Below are positions 14,164 to 23,160 of a stretch of 38,439 nt of DNA, piece by piece; position 1 is the stretch's first letter; each line of letters begins with the position of its first letter. Below the pieces are notes generated by a model. That model saw only the letters and a program-made list of their open reading frames with translations, had not been told where the DNA came from and made no database searches. The translations under genes were made by a program, and so were the position numbers. Location of the stretch: the NCBI GenBank assembly GCA_964613485.1, contig CAZTHB010000004.1:1-38439 (forward strand), in the 5' to 3' direction. This stretch comes from JADZGC01 sp964613485. GTDB lineage: Bacteria > Patescibacteriota > Saccharimonadia > CAILAD01 > GCA-016700035.

Positions 14164-15503
14164 TCTTACGTGATCTCGTTCGACGTTCCGGGCGCAGCCT
14201 GCGAAGCGCGAAAGGTCGCACGATTCTTACCGCCCTCGCAATTGCGGTCGGAACATTTGCGCTGACCCTCACGCTCGCTGCCAGTAATGGCGCGAATAGC
14301 TACGTAAACAAGATAATTTCGGACAATTTCGATCCAGCCGAGCTCATCGTTGGGAATGATGAAGCACTGCTCGGTAGAGGAGACAACTCAAAGCCAAAGG
14401 AATATGACGGTGGCGCATCAACCTCTGTCATTCGTGCTGGCGCAAGCACACAAATCAAGCAAATTACCGATGAAGACATACAGAAAATCAAGCAAATCGA
14501 TGGCGTCACACGTATCCGCGAGAATATTACGGCGAGCCTGGAATACATTACGCGCGATGGACAGAAGAAGTATGTTGGAAACGCTCAGGCCGTTAATCCT
14601 TTCGAGAAGCCGGAGCTTTTGGCTGGAGAAATACAGCGTCCACTTGGCGACAAGAATGTACTATTGCCAGAAGCCTATCTTTCTGTGCTTGGATTCAACT
14701 CACCACAAGATGCGATTGGCAAAAAAATCTCACTTGCCGTAGCTAAGCCAAAAGACAACAATAAGCCCTTCAATCCAGCCGCCCCAACTAATGCTGAAAA
14801 AGAAATAACAGTCACCGAATTTACGATATCGGCTGTACTCAAACGCTCGTCGGCTGTACAGCCTGGCACCGAACTATACCTCTACATCGGGCAAGATGAT
14901 GCGAGAGAGCTACGCGACATTGCCACGCTAGGAACTGAAAACTACCGTAAATATCTCTTTGTATTCGTACAGGTGAAGGATGGCGAGAATCCAACAGCCC
15001 TTAAAGCCGTGCAAGACAAACTCAAGGATCAGGGGTACACTTCACAGTCAGTCAAAGAAACCCAAGAAACCCTGACGCAATTCATAACTGTACTACAGGG
15101 TATCGTGGCTGGTTTCGGCGCCATTGCAATTATCGCCTCGGTATTCGGCGTCATTAACACGATGTATATCAGTGTATTGCAGCGCACGCGTGAAATAGGA
15201 CTTATGAAAGCTCTCGGTATGCGCAAGCGAGACATCGGTCGGCTCTTCAGATTTGAGGCAGCATGGATTGGATTTCTTGGTGGTCTCATTGGCTCGCTTG
15301 GTGCCGTTGCACTCGGTAGCGTGCTCAATCCATGGATTACAAAACAGCTTGATCTTGGCGACGGAAATTCACTCCTCATATTCTCATGGTATGAAGTCGT
15401 GGGACTCGTAGGTATCTTGATGCTGGTATCGATATTCGCCGGATGGCTACCATCTCGCAAAGCTGCCAAGCTCGATCCAATCGAAGCGCTCCGAACAGAA
15501 TAA
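14160..15503 (+). CDS. MacB/FtsX-type ABC permease
   Basis: A 447-aa membrane protein with the standard MacB layout. TM1 is at about residues 20-42 (after RSGRSLRSAKGRTILTALAI), followed by a large extracytoplasmic MacB-PCD domain (about 43-310) and three TM helices in the C-terminal FtsX domain (about 318-340, 365-390, 405-428). The domain contains the typical INTMYISVLQRTREIGLMKA coupling helix and ends PSRKAAKLDPIEALRTE. Such proteins use ATP to drive a mechanical cycle that exports peptides, toxins or lipids. It overlaps the ATPase gene by 4 nt and depends on it. No membrane-fusion protein is nearby. Confidence 0.93.
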   Translation: MILRDLVRRSGRSLRSAKGRTILTALAIAVGTFALTLTLAASNGANSYVNKIISDNFDPAELIVGNDEALLGRGDNSKPKEYDGGASTSVIRAGASTQIKQITDEDIQKIKQIDGVTRIRENITASLEYITRDGQKKYVGNAQAVNPFEKPELLAGEIQRPLGDKNVLLPEAYLSVLGFNSPQDAIGKKISLAVAKPKDNNKPFNPAAPTNAEKEITVTEFTISAVLKRSSAVQPGTELYLYIGQDDARELRDIATLGTENYRKYLFVFVQVKDGENPTALKAVQDKLKDQGYTSQSVKETQETLTQFITVLQGIVAGFGAIAIIASVFGVINTMYISVLQRTREIGLMKALGMRKRDIGRLFRFEAAWIGFLGGLIGSLGAVALGSVLNPWITKQLDLGDGNSLLIFSWYEVVGLVGILMLVSIFAGWLPSRKAAKLDPIEALRTE

Positions 15504-15527
15504 CAAGATAATCTCGACTCTAAACGT

Positions 15528-15556
15528 TTGTTTTATTAGGCAATAAATGCTACCAT
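15528..15556 (+). promoter_or_regulatory. Candidate promoter of the AT-rich polysaccharide block
   Basis: TTGTTT (15528-15533), a 17-nt spacer, and TACCAT (15551-15556). Start is predicted near 15563, ahead of AGGAG at 15572-15576. Both hexamers are imperfect. Confidence 0.4.
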
Positions 15557-15587
15557 TTAACACTGTTTGACAGGAGCTTTATTACTT

Positions 15588-15719
15588 ATGACCACATCAC
15601 GATACGGCATTGTTTTTTATATCTATATAATATTTAGCTTAACTATTCTTGCAGCAAATATCATTGGCAAGATACTAGAAAAATTATCAAGCAAATGGTT
15701 GAAAAGAGCTTCAAAATAA
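15588..15719 (+). CDS. 43-aa single-TM peptide
   Basis: A short reading frame, MTTSRYGIVFYIYIIFSLTI followed by LAANIIGKILEKLSSKWLKR and ASK, encodes one hydrophobic helix (about 7-27) and a basic amphipathic tail. AGGAG lies 11 nt upstream, which is long but usable. The last 25 nt overlap the start of the sortase-like gene in another frame, which suggests translational coupling. Its composition matches the AT-rich genes downstream. No family recognised. Confidence 0.5.
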   Translation: MTTSRYGIVFYIYIIFSLTILAANIIGKILEKLSSKWLKRASK

Positions 15720-16357
15720 AAGCAAGACGTAGAAGTATATATAATCTTAAGTTCGCCATCTTAGGTTTAGCGTGCTTCATTTTGTCTAGTGTTGTATTTG
15801 CAAATAGTTACGCACTCATATTTAACAAACCTATACCTATTTCAAACTCTGTCGGCTATATCATGAACTCTCAGTATGTAATCGATCAAGGTGTGCCTAA
15901 TTCGGTCAAGCGCAAAATGGATGAGGCAGAATTCATCGGTGATTATGGTGTACCCGTTGAGCTCCGTCTACCGAAGTATTCGAATAAAGTATTCCTAATT
16001 CCTGCCCTGTCAGATGGCGAGCGCTTCCTCTGGCGAGTAAATAATGCTCAGTATATATTTCGGTCACAATCGAGTAAAGGATACATGGGGAATTTGATTA
16101 TCTACATGTCTAGTGATTGGCGAACTATCGATATCAATCAAGAGCTTGCCGTTGACGATAATATCTTCATTGACACGCAGAGGGGGTGGCGCTATATGTT
16201 TCGCGTAGTAGAAGCACAGAAATATGACAAGACAGTTGACTATGTAGCCCCATCTTCCGGGCAAAACACCCTAATACTACTAATTGAAGACCCTCAAACA
16301 AAGCAGTCAATAATATACTTTGCTCAGTATGTAAGTCTACAGAACATAGCGAGATAG
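15695..16357 (+). CDS. Sortase-fold-like anchored protein lacking catalytic residues
   Basis: A 220-aa protein. A basic start is followed by a TM anchor at about residues 20-43. The C-terminal 120 residues follow a class D/E sortase rhythm: GNLIIYMSSDW (where sortases have a catalytic His after the glycine-containing strand), then INQELAVDDNIFI, YMFRVVEAQKY, TLILLIEDP (where the catalytic Cys should follow the TLxLxT strand), and IIYFAQY. Neither the His nor the Cys is present, so if this is a sortase relative it is inactive and may bind peptide or glycan. The assignment is inference from pattern only. It sits 2 nt before a GT2 gene and is likely cotranscribed. Confidence 0.5.
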   Translation: MVEKSFKIKARRRSIYNLKFAILGLACFILSSVVFANSYALIFNKPIPISNSVGYIMNSQYVIDQGVPNSVKRKMDEAEFIGDYGVPVELRLPKYSNKVFLIPALSDGERFLWRVNNAQYIFRSQSSKGYMGNLIIYMSSDWRTIDINQELAVDDNIFIDTQRGWRYMFRVVEAQKYDKTVDYVAPSSGQNTLILLIEDPQTKQSIIYFAQYVSLQNIAR

Positions 16358-16359
16358 TT

Positions 16360-17613
16360 GTGGACCTATTTTTAACACTCAGAACGATATCATATTATTT
16401 TGCGACCATCATGCTCGTAAAGTATTTCGTATTTTTGTTAGCATCACCTTTTTACCCATTCAAAGAGAATTTACGGAAAATAAAATTCTACAACAGGCAA
16501 AATAAAGACTATATAAAACAATTCACACCCTTGATTACAGTAATAATACCCGCATGGAATGAAGAAGTAGGACTAATAAAGACGATAAAATCGGTACTAA
16601 ACAGTACGTATACACACTATGAGATTATTGTTGTTAATGATGGAAGTACGGATAGAACCGACCACCTGGTACGTCAATTTATTAACACTAACAATAGCTC
16701 TATGCATCGACTTAGATATATTTCGAAAAATAATGGTGGCAAGGGCACTGCACTAAATGTAGGGGTTGAACGCGCTCGAGGAGAGATAATATTCACATTA
16801 GATGCCGACTCTATGCTGTCAAAAAAAGCACTCGAAAGAATGGTGGTGTATTTCGCAGATGAAACTATCGCAGCTGTCGTAGGCAATGTTATCGTAGGCA
16901 AGAATTACACAATCATTGGCTATCTACAACAACTTGAGTATTTATTTGGCTTCTACTTTAAAAGAGCTCATGCTGTCTTCGGCGCAGAATACATATTTGG
17001 CGGTGCAAATTCAGCCTTTAGAAAACAGGCTGTATTTAATGATCTAGGACTCTATGACACCAGCAATAAAACAGAGGACATCGAACTTAGTATGAGAACC
17101 CGTTTCTATGGCCTACGTTGCACATATGCGGAAGATGCGATCGTCTATACAGAGGGTGCAAGTAGTATCATGAGTTTGCTAAGACAAAGGCTTCGATGGA
17201 AAAAGGGCCGATTTGACACATTTGGGAAGTACCGTATGATGTTTTTTAGCTTCAATCAGAATCATAACAAGATACTGTCATTCTTCATTCTACCGTTATC
17301 ACTACTAGCGGAATTTCAATTACTGTTTGAGCCAATTGCCATTGCATTACTTGTAACCTACAGTATTGTTTCAGGAGACTATATATCACTGGCTATCGGG
17401 AGTCTGTTCGTACTTACGCTCTATATTGTAAATGCTCTATTTTCACATCAGAAAAAAATATCATTAATGTTTAGTTTCATATTCACCTGGCCACTATTCT
17501 ATATATTAATGTGGGTAGAATATGTAGCACTGATTAAAAGTATTTTTTTGATAGTCCGCGGTAATGATGTGGAATGGCAGACCTGGCAACGTAAAGGGAT
17601 AATTGAAGGCTAA
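16360..17613 (+). CDS. Processive GT2 glycosyltransferase (PgaC/cellulose-synthase-like)
   Basis: A 417-aa membrane synthase starting at GTG. One N-terminal TM (about 10-30) is followed by a GT2 domain with VIIPAWNEE (62-69), VVNDGSTD (Asp94), the DxD motif DAD (148-150), the acceptor-site TED (238-240) and the processivity motif QRLRW (276-280). Three to four C-terminal TMs form the export channel part. This is the layout of poly-N-acetylglucosamine, hyaluronan and cellulose synthases. The sugar donor cannot be decided. With the adjacent glycosidase-like protein it suggests an exopolysaccharide locus. AT-rich codon use differs from the flanks. Confidence 0.9.
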   Translation: MDLFLTLRTISYYFATIMLVKYFVFLLASPFYPFKENLRKIKFYNRQNKDYIKQFTPLITVIIPAWNEEVGLIKTIKSVLNSTYTHYEIIVVNDGSTDRTDHLVRQFINTNNSSMHRLRYISKNNGGKGTALNVGVERARGEIIFTLDADSMLSKKALERMVVYFADETIAAVVGNVIVGKNYTIIGYLQQLEYLFGFYFKRAHAVFGAEYIFGGANSAFRKQAVFNDLGLYDTSNKTEDIELSMRTRFYGLRCTYAEDAIVYTEGASSIMSLLRQRLRWKKGRFDTFGKYRMMFFSFNQNHNKILSFFILPLSLLAEFQLLFEPIAIALLVTYSIVSGDYISLAIGSLFVLTLYIVNALFSHQKKISLMFSFIFTWPLFYILMWVEYVALIKSIFLIVRGNDVEWQTWQRKGIIEG

Positions 17614-17617
17614 ACCC

Positions 17618-18799
17618 ATGAAACACAAGGATGTAATCATAGCCACAATATTATTTACCATAAGTTCTTTAGTCGGAGTCAATGCAGCCCTAATGGCTTA
17701 CACAAACACTTCGTTATTGCAAAAGATATCAACCATTAGCTCAGAGCAAGCAAGAAGAAAGGCACTCACCGTACAAGAAAATTGCACCAATGCTTCAAAG
17801 CGTTCAGCTATCATCAACTCAAGCAATAAATATTTGGCAAGATTAGCAGACTATGAAGCGATTTGTAATTCGGCATTTGCCGATTCGCAAATGATATTCA
17901 CTAACATGCCAAATAGTAGTGAACAAGCGGTCAAAATGGCTGATGAAATGCATATTAATCTTAAGGCTTTCTCATCAGCTGGCGTCTCACCAATTATCAT
18001 TGTTGAGCCAGAAACAAATTGGGGATTAGTTGATTTTAAAGAATTTTCAACTGGCTTCTATGATAAATGGCTTCAAGATTATTTTACCGCCTTGAAGAAA
18101 AAAGGAATAACCGACAAACAGATGGGCATGTGGGTTCCTTTCCCAGAAGCAAACTTACCTTACTGGAACAACCAAAGCGCCACACCTAATGACTTTGGAT
18201 CTGTTGTGAACGGATACTTATCTATCCTAAAAAAAGAATACCCTTTAGTAAACGGCGGCATACTGCTAAATTCTGCATCATATGATTCAACTGACTTCGA
18301 ATGGGAGAATGGGGATTATACTAGTTTGCTACCTTACGTCAAAAGTATTCGTCCCGGCCTCGTAGATAGTTTTGGTTTACAGGGTTTCCCTTGGGCGCCT
18401 AGTGCAGATAAATCCGGTCCGGGCATATTTGATGCTAGAGAATACCTTAACTCCGACCTAGCAATAGAAGCCGCACAAAAGTTAAATGTATCAAAAATAT
18501 GGTTTAATACCGGTAGCTTCTCAAGTAAATATACTCAGGATAGCGGCAAGACGGTAAAAATATCACCACAAAGACGCAAAGAAATACTAACCGGGATATA
18601 CAACGAATTATTAAGGGCAAAGGAGAAAGGATACGCCATATCCGTAAACATATTCGCCGAAGACAAAAGTAAGGTTGCTGAGGCCACCAATTGGACATAT
18701 ATTGATGAAATTAGTGATAACCAAGTGATCTTTGCGGACTTCATACGAAAGGCACATTCAGCAAATATAAGCATCTCCTTGTATGATGTTAAAAAATAA
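17618..18799 (+). CDS. Membrane-anchored glycoside-hydrolase-like TIM-barrel protein
   Basis: A 393-aa protein. The ATG at 17618 follows GAAGG by 8 nt and is preferred to an in-frame TTG at 17603. A TM/signal anchor lies at about residues 5-27 (DVIIATILFTISSLVG), then a region of about 75 residues, then a domain with barrel-like beta-alpha periodicity. Candidate catalytic acids are in SPIIIVEPETNWG and MWVPFPEANLPYW; in clan A glycosidases, glutamates at the ends of barrel strands serve as acid/base and nucleophile. Further strands include VDSFGLQGFPWAP and KIWFNTGSF. I do not recognise the exact GH family. The overlap with the synthase gene's end implies joint expression, as with PgaB-type partners. 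Confidence 0.65.
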   Translation: MKHKDVIIATILFTISSLVGVNAALMAYTNTSLLQKISTISSEQARRKALTVQENCTNASKRSAIINSSNKYLARLADYEAICNSAFADSQMIFTNMPNSSEQAVKMADEMHINLKAFSSAGVSPIIIVEPETNWGLVDFKEFSTGFYDKWLQDYFTALKKKGITDKQMGMWVPFPEANLPYWNNQSATPNDFGSVVNGYLSILKKEYPLVNGGILLNSASYDSTDFEWENGDYTSLLPYVKSIRPGLVDSFGLQGFPWAPSADKSGPGIFDAREYLNSDLAIEAAQKLNVSKIWFNTGSFSSKYTQDSGKTVKISPQRRKEILTGIYNELLRAKEKGYAISVNIFAEDKSKVAEATNWTYIDEISDNQVIFADFIRKAHSANISISLYDVKK

Positions 18800-18828
18800 T
18801 ACTGAAAATGAGTCCAAACTACTCATGC

Positions 18829-18834
18829 TAAAAT
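18829..18834 (+). promoter_or_regulatory. Extended -10 box of the APC permease gene
   Basis: TGC-TAAAAT, with the ATG at 18843 beginning eight nt later. No ribosome-binding site is present, consistent with a leaderless message. Confidence 0.45.
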
Positions 18835-18842
18835 AGATAGCA

Positions 18843-20039
18843 ATGGCACAGCGATCCATACCACTTAAGCGCAACGTCACACTACCCATCCTGACTCTCT
18901 TCGGGCTAGGCAATGTCCTCGGTGCCGGCATCTACGTACTCATCGGTAAAGTCGCCGGAGTCGCCGGTCAGGCTGCGCCCTTATCCTTCACCGTCGCAGC
19001 CTGCATCGCTGGTCTGACTGCTGCATCATACATGGAGCTCTCGCATCGCTATCCGGTCAGCGCAGGAGCAAGCGCTTACGTACACGAAGGATTTCGATTT
19101 AAGCCTCTGGCGCAAATAGTCGGTATTCTTATCTTGCTCTCGGCTATTTTTTCGTCCGCCACCCTTGCCATTGGTTTCGCTGGCTACACCCAAAGTTTCA
19201 TTGATCTGCCAACTCCACTCTTAGTAATATTGCTCTTCATCGGGCTCGGGGCTATCGCTGCATATGGAATCAAGGAATCATCACGTGTTGCAGCCGTCAT
19301 CACTATTCTCGAAATCCTTGGACTGGCAATGATTATTTGGGCTGGACGAGGCATACTCGTCGATCCAACGAGCTACCAAACGCCCCTCTCACTGAATGTA
19401 CCTGCCACAGCGGTCCTCGGTGGATCTTTTCTGGCTTTTTATGCTTTCATCGGCTTTGAAGATATTGTCAATGTCGCCGAAGAATCGCGCGCTGCTTCGA
19501 CGATTATGCCAAAGGCAATCATTATCGCCCTCATATCCGCCACGATACTCTATATGCTTGTGGTGATCGTTGCCACACATGCGATACCTATTGATACACT
19601 TGCACAGTCAAAAACTCCGCTAGCGGATATCTTCACTGGCATTACGAAGACACCAGCTACACTCATCTCCGCCATCGGAATCATGTCCGCCATCAATGGC
19701 ATACTGGTTCATCTCGTACTTGTTTCGAGGCTTCTGTATGGCATGGCCAAACGCGGCCTCATTCATGCCCACCTTGCGACCGTACACAGTAAGACGCAAA
19801 CCCCGATACTCGCGACCGTCATTAGCATGGTAGTGATGGCAATTGCAGCACTCAGTCTGCCTATAGTCTCGCTCGCAAGCCTGACCAGCTACGCGGTATT
19901 GGCGCTCTTCTGCCTAGTAAATGCTAGCCTGATCGCGATCAAACTCCGTCCATCAAAGCGCCGACCGGCTGTATCTATTCCAATGATCATTCCCGTTCTC
20001 GGCCTAATTCTCTCGGCCATCATGATCTTCGTTGGCTAA
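18843..20039 (+). CDS. APC-family amino acid permease
   Basis: A 398-aa transporter with about 12 TM segments. The conserved APC first helix with its unwound GxG region is visible (GLGNVLGAGIYVLIGKVAG), followed by SYMELSHRYPVSAGASAYVH in TM2-3 and AFYAFIGFEDIVNVAEESR in TM6-7, as in the CAT/YfnA group. It probably imports or exchanges amino acids, which suits an organism with few biosynthetic pathways. It is slightly shorter than typical APC members (430-500 aa) because the C-terminus stops after the last TM. Confidence 0.9.
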   Translation: MAQRSIPLKRNVTLPILTLFGLGNVLGAGIYVLIGKVAGVAGQAAPLSFTVAACIAGLTAASYMELSHRYPVSAGASAYVHEGFRFKPLAQIVGILILLSAIFSSATLAIGFAGYTQSFIDLPTPLLVILLFIGLGAIAAYGIKESSRVAAVITILEILGLAMIIWAGRGILVDPTSYQTPLSLNVPATAVLGGSFLAFYAFIGFEDIVNVAEESRAASTIMPKAIIIALISATILYMLVVIVATHAIPIDTLAQSKTPLADIFTGITKTPATLISAIGIMSAINGILVHLVLVSRLLYGMAKRGLIHAHLATVHSKTQTPILATVISMVVMAIAALSLPIVSLASLTSYAVLALFCLVNASLIAIKLRPSKRRPAVSIPMIIPVLGLILSAIMIFVG

Positions 20040-20044
20040 ATGCA

Positions 20045-20050
20045 GTATAA
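20045..20050 (+). promoter_or_regulatory. -10 box for the 157-aa gene
   Basis: A consensus TATAAT 27 nt upstream of the ATG at 20078. The message would have a short leader containing GAGAGGGAAAG as ribosome-binding site. Confidence 0.5.
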
Positions 20051-20077
20051 TCATATCGAAGTAACCGAGAGGGAAAG

Positions 20078-20551
20078 ATGGAGCCTACACCAGAACTAAC
20101 ATCCGATCAACATACCCCTGAATCAGCGGGCGATGGTGCGACCAATGAAGCATTGAGAGAAATTGCAGAGAGAACCGAGCGTGAAACTGCAGTTCCAGAA
20201 GTAATCGCAAAAGGAGATGCATTCCTCGAGAGTCAAAGGGGAGTTGGAGAAACAATGCTCCATCATATTTTGCACCTACCAGAACGACGTTCAGAATATG
20301 GTGGAAATACTACAGAAAGACTACAAAGCGTAGGCTTAAAAACACTCAGTGTTGTGCTTGGCGCATTTGCGATCAAGCTCGGTATTTCAGGGGACCAAGT
20401 ACCGATGATGGCAGAGACGGTTGTGGCCGGCGGTAGCGTTGTGGCTTTAGCAACCTCAATCCTGCATGGCATGGTTAGTGATCGGGAAACCAGAGACCTG
20501 AGGCGTAGTGCAGCGCAGGCACGTCAGGCAGACAGTGGGTCAGCATCATGA
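20078..20551 (+). CDS. Hypothetical membrane protein, 157 aa
   Basis: No family recognised. The first 60 residues are acidic and helical (NEALREIAERTERETAVPEV). A middle segment, HHILHLPERR, leads to two hydrophobic stretches at about 87-105 and 112-132 that may form a helical hairpin. The C-terminus is Arg/Gln/Ser-rich and cytoplasmic. The gene is translationally coupled to the next one: its TGA overlaps the next ATG as ATGA. Confidence 0.6.
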   Translation: MEPTPELTSDQHTPESAGDGATNEALREIAERTERETAVPEVIAKGDAFLESQRGVGETMLHHILHLPERRSEYGGNTTERLQSVGLKTLSVVLGAFAIKLGISGDQVPMMAETVVAGGSVVALATSILHGMVSDRETRDLRRSAAQARQADSGSAS

Positions 20552-20835
20552 TCGCCTCCGATATCACAACCATCGAACAACTACAGACATATTTAATCGA
20601 AAAGGGCGCGAACGAAGAGCAGGCAAGCGAGCAGATCTGTAAACTTGGGGACGTCATAATCTTACAGACCATCGGTCAGCTACTAGCAGAACGCCCGCCG
20701 ACAGAAAAGCTCTCAGACGAAGCAGCCGCTGAATACATTCGCACTCATTTCAGCAGCGAAGAAATCAGCCAGAAGCTCGAAGCTTGTGCCGTAACGCTCG
20801 TACAGGGCTATGTGCAGACCATCGAAAACTCATAG
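20548..20835 (+). CDS. Hypothetical soluble protein, 95 aa
   Basis: No family recognised. Predicted all-helical and acidic, with alternating Glu/Gln-rich helices (TIEQLQTYLIEKGANEEQAS, SDEAAAEYIRTHFSSEEISQ). It resembles small DUF5663-like helical proteins in general composition, but I cannot confirm this. It starts within the stop codon of the preceding membrane protein, so the two are coupled and may act together. Confidence 0.55.
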   Translation: MIASDITTIEQLQTYLIEKGANEEQASEQICKLGDVIILQTIGQLLAERPPTEKLSDEAAAEYIRTHFSSEEISQKLEACAVTLVQGYVQTIENS

Positions 20836-20869
20836 CGAATGATAGCCACGGGTATAATAATGCTTATGT

Positions 20870-20875
20870 TAAGAT
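20870..20875 (+). promoter_or_regulatory. Extended -10 box of the glycerate kinase operon
   Basis: TGT-TAAGAT ends six nt before the ATG at 20882 (leaderless spacing). A second, consensus TATAAT lies at 20853-20858 and could give a leader of about 17 nt. Confidence 0.4.
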
Positions 20876-20881
20876 GAAAGT

Positions 20882-22150
20882 ATGATCATCAAGAACTTAG
20901 AGAGGCTAGCCAAAACTCCGCTCAGAAGAGATGCTTTGGAGATAGCCGAGGCAGGGTATAACGCAATTGCAATCGAATCGATCTTTGAACGAAACATTTC
21001 GTTTCAAGATGAAGTACTCACAATCGCAGGCCAGACATTTGACCTTCATGACTACAAAAACGTCTATGTAGTCGGCGTAGGCAAAGGTTCAGCATTAGCG
21101 GCAAAGCAAATCGAAGGCATCCTCGCTTCTCGGCGCATCAAGTCTGGCATCGTGATAGATATCACCCGTCGCCGCCTGAAAAAAATTCGATCCCTCTCAG
21201 GCACGCACCCGCTTCCATCCAAAAAGAATATCCGAGCGACCAAGAAACTTGTGCAGCTACTCAAGCAATCAACTGCGGATGACCTCATTATCGCGATTAT
21301 CTGCGGAGGCGGCTCTGCCTTGGCCTGCCAGCCAGGTGGACTCACTTGTCTTGAGCTACAATTTATCAGCTCAGTACTATTACGAGCCGGCGCGACTATC
21401 CAAGAAATAAATACCGTTCGCAAGCACGTATCCCTATTCCATGGCGGGCATATGGCAGCCTATGCCTATCCATCGACAGTCGCGAGCCTCATTATCTCGG
21501 ATGTACCCGGTGATGATCTGAGTATGGTGTCATCCGGACCGACTACGATCGATACAACTACGCGTTTGCAAGCACAAAAAATTGTCAAAAAATATGGCCT
21601 ACCAAATCTACAGCTCCTTGAGACACCAAAGAATAAAAAGTACTTCGCGAAGGTTCATAATATACTACTCGCTAACGGTAAAACCACACTCGAGGCAATG
21701 CGTGCAAAAGCCAAGCAGCTTGGCTACAAACCGCGTACATATAGCTCTCACTTAAGTGGTCTAGCCAACCAAGTTGGGCCGGCGATGGCTCGATCAGTCA
21801 AGCCAGGAGAGGCGCTTATTGCCTGCGGTGAAACCGAAGTTATCGTCACAAACCCCGGTAAGGGTGGTCGCAATCAGGATCTTGCCTTGTCCGCGATAAC
21901 ACACCTCATACCCCACAGCGTCATCATATCAGCGGCCTCCGATGGCAAAGACAATGTTCCCGTGGCCGGAGCGATCGCCGACAGTGTGTGGTCGGCCGCT
22001 GAGTGTCATCGCAAGCGAATCAACCCCGATCAAGCCGTAGAAAAAAATCGCAGCTACCGAGCATTACGACGCCTAGGCGATCATTTACGCATCGAGAAAG
22101 TCACTGCGAACGTCTCAGACTTTATGCTAGTACTGCGAGATAAGGGATGA
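20882..22150 (+). CDS. Glycerate 2-kinase (GckA/MOFRL family)
   Basis: A 422-aa two-domain kinase of the MOFRL family, which phosphorylates D-glycerate to 2-phosphoglycerate with ATP. The N-terminal domain has VVGVGKGSALAA (63-74), GTHPLPS and CGGGSALAC (141-149). The hinge region has IISDVPGDDLSMVSSGPT. The MOFRL domain holds CGETEV, GKGGRNQDLAL and AASDGKDN. Length and motif order are normal. Its stop overlaps the ATG of the 2-hydroxyacid dehydrogenase (ATGA). Together they could carry hydroxypyruvate through glycerate into lower glycolysis. Confidence 0.9.
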   Translation: MIIKNLERLAKTPLRRDALEIAEAGYNAIAIESIFERNISFQDEVLTIAGQTFDLHDYKNVYVVGVGKGSALAAKQIEGILASRRIKSGIVIDITRRRLKKIRSLSGTHPLPSKKNIRATKKLVQLLKQSTADDLIIAIICGGGSALACQPGGLTCLELQFISSVLLRAGATIQEINTVRKHVSLFHGGHMAAYAYPSTVASLIISDVPGDDLSMVSSGPTTIDTTTRLQAQKIVKKYGLPNLQLLETPKNKKYFAKVHNILLANGKTTLEAMRAKAKQLGYKPRTYSSHLSGLANQVGPAMARSVKPGEALIACGETEVIVTNPGKGGRNQDLALSAITHLIPHSVIISAASDGKDNVPVAGAIADSVWSAAECHRKRINPDQAVEKNRSYRALRRLGDHLRIEKVTANVSDFMLVLRDKG

Positions 22151-23160
22151 GTAGAGCAAAGCCTGCACTCATTATCTATTCAAGCACACGTGCCGATGAG
22201 CAACTGTTTCGCCGGTCATTTCCGCGGCACGAAGTCATTAGTGTACCAACGCCCATCATCGACCCAGCTCACCCTGCAGTAAAACGAGCCGAAATCGTCG
22301 CAATTCATGTTGCGAGTAAAATAGGAACCACACAGCTAAAATATTTGCCAAAGCTCAAGCACATCGCGTGTCGATCAACAGGCTATGATATGGTGGATCT
22401 GAAAGCCGCTAGCAAGCGGGGCGTTGTTGTCACCAATGTACCTAGCTATGGCGAACACACTGTCGCCGAGTACGCTATTTTATTAGCGATGACTGTACTG
22501 CGGCGTCTTCCAGACACTCTCGCCGCAGTTCAAGAGGGGAGCATCGATGCTCTTTCGCTCGTCGGCCATGATCTTGCCGGCAAAACCATAGGCATACTCG
22601 GGACTGGACGAATCGGGAGGCGAGTTATTCAGATTGCGCGTGGGTTTGCGATGCGCGTAATTGCGTACGACGTATATCCAGATCACAACGCCGCTCTCGA
22701 GCTCGGCTTCGAATACCGAGTTTTAAATGACGTGCTCGAACAATCAGACGTCTTGAGCCTACACATGCCTGCTACTAAACAAAATACTCGCATCATCAAT
22801 ACTCAAGCGCTTGCTCGGATGAAATCATCGGCCATACTCATCAATACTGCACGAGGATCTCTCGTCCACACAGCTGCGCTGGTTCGTGCACTACAGGCCA
22901 AGCAACTCGCCGGTGCCGGCCTCGACGTAATCGAAGGTGAACAATACCTTGATTTAGATCAAGAATTACACCTGATAAGCGAGAGACGCACCGTACCTGA
23001 AGACATCAAGTACCTAGAGACGCTCCGCCAGATGCCGCAAGTCATTCTAACCTCACATAACGCATACAATACTGTCGAAGCCCTGCAGCGCATTCGTGAA
23101 ACGACACGCGACAATATACAATCTGTCATCGATGGACGGCCGACTAACGTCGTGCACTGA
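22147..23160 (+). CDS. D-2-hydroxyacid dehydrogenase (D-lactate dehydrogenase-like)
   Basis: A 337-aa NAD(P)-dependent dehydrogenase. The catalytic domain carries CRSTGYDMVDLKAA (75-88) and VPSYGEHTVAEYA. The Rossmann domain has GILGTGRIGR (149-158), the Arg-containing LINTARGSLVHT, the Glu-containing LDVIEGE and the catalytic His in LTSHNAYNT. The residues around the RSTGYD stretch fit D-lactate dehydrogenases, but glycerate/hydroxypyruvate use is suggested by coupling to glycerate kinase. Cofactor preference cannot be set from sequence alone. It overlaps the upstream gene by 4 nt. Confidence 0.9.
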   Translation: MSRAKPALIIYSSTRADEQLFRRSFPRHEVISVPTPIIDPAHPAVKRAEIVAIHVASKIGTTQLKYLPKLKHIACRSTGYDMVDLKAASKRGVVVTNVPSYGEHTVAEYAILLAMTVLRRLPDTLAAVQEGSIDALSLVGHDLAGKTIGILGTGRIGRRVIQIARGFAMRVIAYDVYPDHNAALELGFEYRVLNDVLEQSDVLSLHMPATKQNTRIINTQALARMKSSAILINTARGSLVHTAALVRALQAKQLAGAGLDVIEGEQYLDLDQELHLISERRTVPEDIKYLETLRQMPQVILTSHNAYNTVEALQRIRETTRDNIQSVIDGRPTNVVH

